A stretch of DNA of 25,240 bases from JBPCRW01 sp050996405 (GTDB lineage Bacteria > Acidobacteriota > Blastocatellia > Pyrinomonadales > Pyrinomonadaceae). Numbering within the stretch: position 1 is the first letter of the stretch; each line of letters begins with the position of its first letter. Shown here in pieces: positions 7,342 to 12,880 of the stretch. The stretch lies in assembly GCA_050996405.1 (NCBI GenBank), contig JBPCRW010000181.1, positions 1-25,240 of the forward strand, given 5' to 3'. The translations under genes and the position numbers were made by a program. The notes beneath the pieces are model-generated. The model did not search any database, was not told where the DNA came from, and saw nothing but the letters and a program-made list of their open reading frames with translations.

Positions 7342-8991
7342 ATGAATAATTCGGAGTCGGCAGTTTTGCAAAATACAACCTGGCAAGTTGAAGTCGGCGG
7401 GCAGATTTACGAAGCCGATTTACAAGAACTGGCGCAATGGATTGCCGAAGGCGCGCTGCAGCCGCAGGATAAAGTGCGGCGCGGAAATTTGCGCTGGCTT
7501 GAAGCCAATAAAATTCCGGCGTTGGATGGATTTTTCAACGCCAAAGAACTCGGATTGCCTTTGCCCGCCGTTTCCGTTTCGACAATCGAAGCGATTTCCG
7601 CAGATGATAAAACGACGGCTCAAACTGAAAATATCGCGGTATCGACAACCCGGAATCCCGTCCAAAAAGTTTCTCATAATCCTGAATCGCAAAATTTTTC
7701 TCCAGCGCAAAATTCTTACCAAACTTCAAATTCTCACCAGACCGGTTCAGTCCGCAAATCTCAAACTTCCAATCCGGTATCTTCAAATGTTTGTAGTCTT
7801 CATCCTGCCGACGAAGCACATTTTGTCTGCACCGCTTGCGCCGAATTTTTTTGTAAAACTTGTCCGAAATCCTACGGCGGAAGCGTCAAAGTTTGTCCGG
7901 CGTGCGGCGAGATATGCAAGCCGGTTTTGGAAGTTCAAAACACGCAAAGCAAAAATTTTCAATATCAGCAGGATTTAGACGAAGGTTTCGGATTCGCCGA
8001 TTTCGGCAGAGCGTTGGCGTATCCGTTCAAATTCAAATTCAGCTTAATTTCGGGCGCGATTCTTTTTATGTTTTTCACGCTCGGACAAAACGCTTGGGCG
8101 TTGGGCGGAATGTTTCTAATTGTCGCCGCGATTTTTTGCCGGATGCTGGCAAACACTCTGTCATTCGGAATTTTGGCGAACACGGTTGAAAACTTTTCGC
8201 ACGGCAAAATTGATAGAAATTTTATGCCGCCGTTTGAAGATTTTAATTTGTGGGACGATGTCGTTCACCCGTTTTTTTTGAGCATTGGAACATATCTCGT
8301 TTCATTCGGTTTGCTGATTGTAATAATAATCGGCGGAATTTATTTTGCGCGGAATTCCGTTTCGGATGTTTCAAACTCTTCAAATATCGCGCGGACGTTA
8401 GCGAATATAAATCACACGCAAACCAACGCTAATCAAAAAACAGAGCAAGGCGTGATGACAGTTGAAGAAGCGCAGGCGAGCCGGGAGAACGACGCGGAAA
8501 AATTTGGGCGGTTAGAAAAGCAAATCAAACTGGCGCAATCGCAAGCTCAACAGGAAACCACCGCCGAAGCCGCGCCCGAAACCGGCAAATTTTTCGCAAA
8601 CATTTTCAAACACGGAAAACTTTTCATTATCGGAATTTTTCTCGCGCTCGCGTGGGGCGTGTTTTATTTTCCGGCTGCCTGCGCGGTCGCCGGATATACA
8701 CGCTCTTTTGCGGCGACGCTGAATCCGTTTGTCGGACTTGACACTATCAAACGACTCGGTTTCGATTACGTCAAAATTCTGTTTTTCAGTTTTCTGATTT
8801 TGATTTTCGCGGGAATTATCAATTATTTTTTGAGCGTGATTTTATCGCCGCTCGATTTGCCGCAGATTGGAAATATAGCCGCCACAGCCGTCGGAAGTTT
8901 GTTTGTATTTTATTTTTTCATTGTCTTTTCCGTCACGCTCGGCTGCGCGTTGTATAAAAATTCCGATAAACTTGATTTCCAGAAAAGCTGA
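7342..8991 (+). CDS. GYF-like / B-box-like zinc-binding multispan membrane protein
   Basis: 549 residues in three parts. Residues about 10-66 match a bacterial GYF_2-like domain (WQVEVGGQIYEADLQELAQW, then VRRGNLRWLEA). A low-complexity linker rich in Ser, Gln and Asn follows. Residues about 153-193 hold a Cys/His cluster with CSLHP, CTAC, CKTC and CPACG, like the B-box-type finger seen in bacterial membrane proteins. From about 225 on there are several hydrophobic segments (about 233-275, 310-335, 430-460, 475-540) resembling the YIP1/DUF4013 group, broken by a charged helix at about 360-425. Function unknown. It is 5 nt after the HD-GYP gene and before a terminator, so it may work with c-di-GMP signalling; this is only context. 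The linker DNA has a 7-bp period. Confidence 0.7.
   Translation: MNNSESAVLQNTTWQVEVGGQIYEADLQELAQWIAEGALQPQDKVRRGNLRWLEANKIPALDGFFNAKELGLPLPAVSVSTIEAISADDKTTAQTENIAVSTTRNPVQKVSHNPESQNFSPAQNSYQTSNSHQTGSVRKSQTSNPVSSNVCSLHPADEAHFVCTACAEFFCKTCPKSYGGSVKVCPACGEICKPVLEVQNTQSKNFQYQQDLDEGFGFADFGRALAYPFKFKFSLISGAILFMFFTLGQNAWALGGMFLIVAAIFCRMLANTLSFGILANTVENFSHGKIDRNFMPPFEDFNLWDDVVHPFFLSIGTYLVSFGLLIVIIIGGIYFARNSVSDVSNSSNIARTLANINHTQTNANQKTEQGVMTVEEAQASRENDAEKFGRLEKQIKLAQSQAQQETTAEAAPETGKFFANIFKHGKLFIIGIFLALAWGVFYFPAACAVAGYTRSFAATLNPFVGLDTIKRLGFDYVKILFFSFLILIFAGIINYFLSVILSPLDLPQIGNIAATAVGSLFVFYFFIVFSVTLGCALYKNSDKLDFQKS
7720..7775. repeat. In-frame heptamer-periodic DNA encoding a Ser/Gln/Asn linker
   Basis: Eight consecutive 7-bp blocks show a loose shared pattern (CAAACTT occurs at 7720 and again at 7762, with related CAAATTC and CAAATCT). 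It sits in the linker between the GYF-like and zinc-finger regions. Middle units are very degenerate, so the call is tentative. Confidence 0.4.
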
Positions 8992-9017
8992 ATAAAACGA
9001 ATAAAAATTACACTGTC

Positions 9018-9054
9018 GAATCGCACGTATTTGTTTAGCGTGCGATTCTTTTTT
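9018..9054 (+). terminator. Intrinsic terminator after the HD-GYP operon
   Basis: Perfect 10-bp stem (GAATCGCACG at 9018-9027 with its complement at 9039-9048), 11-nt loop, then six T (9049-9054). It is 26 nt after the stop of the GYF/zinc protein gene. Confidence 0.92.
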
Positions 9055-9059
9055 ATAAT
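9031..9059 (+). promoter_or_regulatory. Possible promoter of ftsY overlapping the terminator
   Basis: A perfect TATAAT (9054-9059) lies 17 nt after TTGTTT (9031-9036, only 3 of 6 to consensus). Start would be near 9066, giving a leader of about 56 nt. The -35 would be inside the terminator hairpin, so ending one operon and starting the next would share DNA. Confidence 0.4.
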
Positions 9060-9084
9060 CGAAACTTTGCAGTTGATTTGTAAA

Positions 9085-9112
9085 ACTTGGAATTTGAAAT
9101 CTTCAACTCGGA
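9085..9112. repeat. Four degenerate heptamers before ftsY
   Basis: Four consecutive 7-bp units each beginning and ending with A (such as ACTTGGA and ACTCGGA), ending 9 nt before the ftsY ATG. No Shine-Dalgarno site is seen here. Confidence 0.55.
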
Positions 9113-9121
9113 ATTATATTT

Positions 9122-10153
9122 ATGGCATTTTGGCGTAGAAAAAAAGAAGACGCATTTTCAACCTCAATTTTAGGACTCGATAAATCAATCGAAGAATTAA
9201 AGGCGCGGGAAGCGGCAGTCGAACGCGAAATCGGCGTGCGGTTTTATAAAGCAATCGAGAAAACCCGTTATTCGATGAATAACAAACTCGATTCGATTTT
9301 TGAAAACCGCAAGCAGATTGACGAAGCGTTTCTGGACGAACTCGAAGAAATGCTTATCTCGACGGACATCGGCGTGGCGACGACCTTGCAGATTCTCGAC
9401 AGCGTTCGGCGCGGCGTTTCGCGGCAGGAAATCAGCGATTTGAACGCTCTGAAAGCGGCGATGAAAAACGAACTTTTGGAGATTCTGCATCACTCGGAAG
9501 AACGCGGCGTGGCGGACGAAAGAGAAATTAGCGACGACATCAAACCGTATGTTTTAATGGTCGTCGGCGTGAACGGTGTCGGCAAAACGACGACTATCGG
9601 CAAACTCGCGCAGAGAATTAAAAATGAAGGCAACGGCGTTTTAATCTGCGCCGCCGACACTTTTCGCGCCGCCGCTTCAGACCAACTGGAAATCTGGGCG
9701 GAACGCGCCGGAGTGCCGATTATCCAGCAAAAACAGGGAACTGACCCGGCGGCTGTATTATTCGATTCATTGAAAGCCGCAAAGTCGCGCAACGCCGACG
9801 TTTTAATTGTTGACACCGCCGGACGGCTTCACAATAAATCAAATTTGATGGCGGAACTCGAAAAAATGAAGCGTATTGCTGCCCGCGAAGTGAGCGGCGC
9901 GCCGCACGAAACGCTTTTGGTCATTGATGCCGTCACGGGTCAAAATGGATTAGAACAAGCCCGCCAGTTTTTGAAAACGGCTCAGGTTACCGGCATCGTT
10001 TTAACTAAACTCGACGGCACGGCAAAAGGCGGAATCGCCGTCGCCATCGCCAAAGAATTAAACTTGCCGATTCGCTACGTCGGCATCGGCGAGCAGGTCA
10101 ACGATTTAATGGTTTTCGACGCGGAAAGTTATGTCAACGGTTTGTTTAACTAA
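9122..10153 (+). CDS. ftsY: Signal recognition particle receptor FtsY
   Basis: 343 residues; SRP GTPase that docks ribosome-SRP complexes at the inner membrane for co-translational insertion. The N-terminal helical region (about 1-110) has no long acidic A domain; it starts with a short basic stretch (MAFWRRKKEDAF) that may aid membrane contact. The G domain shows the P-loop GVNGVGKTTTIGKLA (about 148), the insertion-box motif DTFRAAA, DTAGR (about 229) and TKLDGTAKGG (about 296), all intact. The C-terminal GIGE..NDL..F segment is typical of FtsY. Its ATG follows a heptamer repeat, with no Shine-Dalgarno site. A mazEF pair follows within 32 nt. Confidence 0.96.
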   Translation: MAFWRRKKEDAFSTSILGLDKSIEELKAREAAVEREIGVRFYKAIEKTRYSMNNKLDSIFENRKQIDEAFLDELEEMLISTDIGVATTLQILDSVRRGVSRQEISDLNALKAAMKNELLEILHHSEERGVADEREISDDIKPYVLMVVGVNGVGKTTTIGKLAQRIKNEGNGVLICAADTFRAAASDQLEIWAERAGVPIIQQKQGTDPAAVLFDSLKAAKSRNADVLIVDTAGRLHNKSNLMAELEKMKRIAAREVSGAPHETLLVIDAVTGQNGLEQARQFLKTAQVTGIVLTKLDGTAKGGIAVAIAKELNLPIRYVGIGEQVNDLMVFDAESYVNGLFN

Positions 10154-10170
10154 CGCTTTATTTGTATAGT
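10142..10170 (+). promoter_or_regulatory. Possible internal promoter of mazEF
   Basis: TTGTTT (10142-10147), 17-nt spacer, TATAGT (10165-10170, 5 of 6). It straddles the ftsY stop and would start transcripts near 10177, just before mazE. The -35 match is weak. Confidence 0.3.
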
Positions 10171-10185
10171 CAATGTAGAAACATT

Positions 10186-10431
10186 ATGAAAGTTAAAATT
10201 CAAAAATGGGGAAATAGCTTGGCGGTCAGAATCCCGAAATCCTATGCGGTTCAAACAGAAATTGAACAGGATTCAGTCGTCGATTTGTCAGTTTTAGAGG
10301 GAAATATCATCGTTAAGCCCGAAAAAAGAAAACCGAGATTTACGCTTGAAGAACTTTTGCAGAGTGTTACTCCCGAAAATCTGCACGGCGAGATTGATTT
10401 TGGCGCGCCTGTCGGCAGAGAGGTTTTTTAA
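10186..10431 (+). CDS. mazE: MazE-type antitoxin (AbrB/SpoVT fold)
   Basis: 81 residues from ATG 10186 (MKVKIQKWGNSLAVRIPKSY), the classic swapped-hairpin AbrB-like DNA-binding start of MazE antitoxins; an in-frame TTG at 10162 would add eight unrelated residues. The C-terminal part (about 50-81: FTLEELLQSVTPENLHGEID then FGAPVGREVF) is the acidic, flexible segment that blocks the toxin in this family. Its stop is 3 nt before the toxin start, typical coupling. By family it neutralises MazF and represses its own operon; no clear operator was found beyond the weak promoter at 10142-10170. Confidence 0.92.
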   Translation: MKVKIQKWGNSLAVRIPKSYAVQTEIEQDSVVDLSVLEGNIIVKPEKRKPRFTLEELLQSVTPENLHGEIDFGAPVGREVF

Positions 10432-10434
10432 GCT

Positions 10435-10767
10435 ATGACTTATGTCCCCGAACGCGGCGACATCGTTTGGCTAAACTTCAATCCGCAAGCCGGACACGAG
10501 CAAGCCGGAAGACGACCCGCGCTCGTCATTTCGCCTTTTTCCTACAACCAAAAAGTCGGGCTGGCAATATTTTGTCCGGTCACAAATCAGGAAAAAGGCT
10601 ATCCGTTTGAAGTGAGATTGCCGAAAAATCTCAAGGCGAAAGGCGTAGTTCTGTCCGACCAGATTAAGAATCTCGATTGGCAGACGCGCGATGTCAAATT
10701 TGTTTGCAAAGTTTCCGAAGAAATTTTGGAAGAAGTTTTTGAGAAAATCGGAACTTTGATTTTTTGA
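10435..10767 (+). CDS. mazF: MazF-type mRNA interferase toxin
   Basis: 110 residues, normal for MazF/PemK toxins, which cleave mRNA at short sequence motifs. The start VPERGDIVWLNFNPQAGHEQAGRRPALVIS has the conserved GDIVW and the GHEQ.GRRPALV loop with its catalytic-site arginine; later CPVTNQ, GYPFEV and the VLSDQIKNLDW strand also fit. No truncation or frameshift is visible, so the toxin should be functional. It lies between ftsY and ribD in the same direction; ribD starts 56 nt later. Confidence 0.94.
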   Translation: MTYVPERGDIVWLNFNPQAGHEQAGRRPALVISPFSYNQKVGLAIFCPVTNQEKGYPFEVRLPKNLKAKGVVLSDQIKNLDWQTRDVKFVCKVSEEILEEVFEKIGTLIF

Positions 10768-10823
10768 AATTCAAACGTCGGCATCAGCGAACGGTGTCAA
10801 AATAATTTATTTAGAATAATTTC

Positions 10824-11954
10824 TTGGAAAATAATTTTTCAGAATTTGATATAAAAGTGGCGCGGCGCGCTCTGGAACTCGCGTCTTTTGGCGTTGGGCA
10901 AGTTTCTCCAAGCCCGCTTGTCGGGTGTGTGATTGTCGCGGAAAACGGCGAAATTGCGGGCGAAGGAAGTTATATTTACAACAACGTCACGCATGCCGAA
11001 ATTCTCGCGTTAAACCAAGCCGGAGAACGCGCGAAAGGCGGCACGGCGTATGTCTCCTTAGAGCCGCATTCGTATCGCGGGCGCACAAAGCCCTGCGCCG
11101 AAGCGTTGATAAATGCCGGAATCCGGCGCGTCGTATGTCCGATTAAAGACCCGAATCCGCTTGTTTCTGGCAAAGGTTTTGAGCAGTTAAGAAAAAGTGG
11201 AATCGAAGTCGTGACGGGGATTTTAAAAAATGAAGCGGCGAAATTAAACGAAAAATTCTGCGTCTGGCATCAGAAAAAACGCCCGTTTGTGCATCTGAAA
11301 CTGGCAATGAGTTTGGACGGCAGAATCTCGCTCAGGCAAAGCGTTTCGACGACGCTTTCGGGCAAAGAATCGGCAGTCAGAGTTCAAAATTTAAGACACG
11401 AATACGATGCGATTTTAATCGGTGGAAACACGGCGTTGGTCGATAATCCGTCGCTTACGGATAGAAGCGAAAAAAAACGGCGCAGAAAACTCGTCCGCGT
11501 AATTCTTGATAATCGCCTGCGAATTCCGATTGATTCGACACTTGTAAAAACTGCAAAGGAAACGCCGACGCTGGTCATCTCAAATTCAGACGACGAAGCG
11601 AGAATTAAAACTTTAGTTGAAAGCGGCGTTGGCGCGGCGCGAGCCGACGCGAGAGATTTAGACGCGGTTTTAAAAGAACTCGGAAAGCGCGATTTGCAGA
11701 GCGTTCTGGTCGAAGGCGGCGCGGAAATCGCAGGCGCGCTTTGCGATGCGAAACTTGTTGATAAATTAACTTTCATCGTCGCGCCAATCATTATCGGCGG
11801 ACATTCCGCGCCGCCGGCAATCGGCGGACGCGGCGCGAATTCTTTGGAAGATGCGATGCGATTGAGAGATTTAGAAATCACCAGACACGGCGCGGATTTT
11901 GAAATCACGGGCTATCCTTCGATTGCAGAATGCGGAACGCGGAATGCGGAATAA
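10824..11954 (+). CDS. ribD: Bifunctional riboflavin biosynthesis deaminase/reductase RibD
   Basis: 376 residues; would catalyse two early riboflavin steps, deamination of the pyrimidine and reduction of its ribosyl side chain. The deaminase half (about 1-140) has the catalytic HAE (H57, E59) and PC (C91). The residue expected to be the first cysteine ligand is H82 (EPHSYRGRTKPC), with spacings of 25 and 9 that match the usual His-Cys-Cys set. The usual PNPxVG appears as PSPLVG. The reductase half (about 145-365) has VHLKLAMSLDGRI and VEGGAEIAGAL. It starts at TTG 10824, with no ATG alternative nearby. The last residues, IAECGTRNAE, are encoded by a heptamer repeat that also contains the rsmA start; the two genes overlap by 11 nt. 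Confidence 0.92.
   Translation: MENNFSEFDIKVARRALELASFGVGQVSPSPLVGCVIVAENGEIAGEGSYIYNNVTHAEILALNQAGERAKGGTAYVSLEPHSYRGRTKPCAEALINAGIRRVVCPIKDPNPLVSGKGFEQLRKSGIEVVTGILKNEAAKLNEKFCVWHQKKRPFVHLKLAMSLDGRISLRQSVSTTLSGKESAVRVQNLRHEYDAILIGGNTALVDNPSLTDRSEKKRRRKLVRVILDNRLRIPIDSTLVKTAKETPTLVISNSDDEARIKTLVESGVGAARADARDLDAVLKELGKRDLQSVLVEGGAEIAGALCDAKLVDKLTFIVAPIIIGGHSAPPAIGGRGANSLEDAMRLRDLEITRHGADFEITGYPSIAECGTRNAE
11924..11951. repeat. Four 7-bp repeats at the ribD end / rsmA start
   Basis: Four tandem units of TGCGGAA with variants TGCAGAA and CGCGGAA. They encode the last residues of RibD, and the fourth unit supplies part of the rsmA ATG (11944-11946). The same unit recurs in the opposite orientation inside rsmA at 12262-12289. 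Confidence 0.88.
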
Positions 11955-12795
11955 AAATTCAAAAGCCGAAAACCGAAAACCGAAAATTGTCTTCGCCAAA
12001 AAATCCTTCGGGCAAAATTTTCTGGTGGACGAAAATTACATCAATAAAATGATTTCGGCTTTGAATCCGCAAAAGGGCGAGACAATTATTGAAATCGGCG
12101 CGGGTCGCGGCGCGCTGACGGAAAAACTTGTCGAAGCGGGCGCAAACGTCGTCGCCGTCGAGCTCGAACGCGATATGATTGCCGTTTTGCACGAAAAATT
12201 CTCCGGAAAGGAAAATTTCCGGCTCGTCGAAGCGGACGCGCTCAAAGTAGATTTTTCCGCGTTTCGCGCTCCGCATTCCGCATTCCGCATTAAACTTGTC
12301 GCCAATCTTCCGTTTTATATTTCGACCGCGATTTTGCAGAAACTTATCGAACAGCGCGCGATTTTTTCGGAAATGATTTTAATGTTTCAGCGCGAAGTAG
12401 TCGAGCGAATCACAGCGAAAGCCGGAAGTTCGGAGCGCGGATTTTTGACGGTTTTAGTGGAAACTCATCTTGAAACCGAAAAACTTTTCGACATTCCGCC
12501 GCAGGCATTTCATCCCGCGCCGAAAGTGTGGAGTTCGGTTGTGCATCTGATAACGAAGGAAAGTGATAAAATTACTTTTGAAAATGAGAATTTCTTCCGC
12601 GAACTCGTGAGCGAATCTTTCAAACAAAAGCGAAAAACGATTTGGAATAATTTGAAAAATTTTGAGCCTGAACGCTTTGATAAAAAAGATTGGGAAAAGA
12701 CTTTTTTGAAAGCCGGTATTTCTCCGCATAGCCGCGCGGAATCGCTGACGATTGAGGAATGGAAAAAACTTTTCGACGCGGTTTATTATTTGTAA
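11944..12795 (+). CDS. rsmA: 16S rRNA adenine dimethyltransferase RsmA (KsgA)
   Basis: 283 residues from ATG 11944; dimethylates two adjacent adenines near the 3' end of 16S rRNA with S-adenosylmethionine during 30S maturation. Seen in order: KKSFGQNFLVDENYI, the SAM-binding GxGxG-type IEIGAGRGALTEKL, VAVELERDM, the catalytic NLPF (usual NLPY) and MFQREVVERI. Residues about 107-115 (RAPHSAFRI), just before KLVANLPF, are encoded by a heptamer repeat and look like an in-frame insertion at a variable surface loop. A second heptamer run encodes part of the N-terminus. The in-frame ATG at 11899 is not needed. The last ten codons and stop are mirrored downstream (12764-12866). Confidence 0.95.
   Translation: MRNKNSKAENRKPKIVFAKKSFGQNFLVDENYINKMISALNPQKGETIIEIGAGRGALTEKLVEAGANVVAVELERDMIAVLHEKFSGKENFRLVEADALKVDFSAFRAPHSAFRIKLVANLPFYISTAILQKLIEQRAIFSEMILMFQREVVERITAKAGSSERGFLTVLVETHLETEKLFDIPPQAFHPAPKVWSSVVHLITKESDKITFENENFFRELVSESFKQKRKTIWNNLKNFEPERFDKKDWEKTFLKAGISPHSRAESLTIEEWKKLFDAVYYL
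11966..11986. repeat. Three CCGAAAA heptamers in the rsmA N-terminus
   Basis: Three perfect tandem CCGAAAA units, 20 nt after the rsmA start codon, encoding part of the non-conserved SKAENRKPKIV segment. A different unit from the adjacent TGCGGAA run but with the same period. Confidence 0.85.
12262..12289. repeat. Four 7-bp repeats inserted in rsmA
   Basis: Four units of TTCCGCA type (TTTCGCG, CTCCGCA, then two perfect TTCCGCA). This is the reverse complement of the unit at 11924-11951, about 310 nt away. It is read in frame as part of RsmA just before the NLPF motif. Confidence 0.85.
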
Positions 12796-12866
12796 CGTCA
12801 ATTCGGGAAAGCAAAAACAGCGAAAGAATTGACGTTATTCGTAATAAACCGCGTCGAAAAGTTTTT
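12764..12866. repeat. 41-nt-arm inverted repeat mirroring the rsmA 3' end, probable two-way terminator
   Basis: Arms 12764-12804 and 12826-12866 pair over 25 bp, then a 4x4 mismatch, then 12 bp (37 of 41), with a 21-nt loop. The left arm contains the last 10 codons and the stop of rsmA. T-rich stretches follow on both strands (T5-A-T4 on plus, T6 on minus). It lies between convergent genes, so it can end transcription both ways. Confidence 0.93.
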
Positions 12867-12880
12867 ATTTTGCAGAGTTT

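Noticed and set aside
11959..12276. Minus-strand open frame across ribD/rsmA
   Set aside because: It is antisense to rsmA and its odd residues arise from the heptamer repeats read on the other strand.
12796..12880. Small gene or RNA between rsmA and the cadherin-like gene
   Set aside because: The 85 nt are mostly the right arm and loop of the inverted repeat and have no start with a coding pattern.
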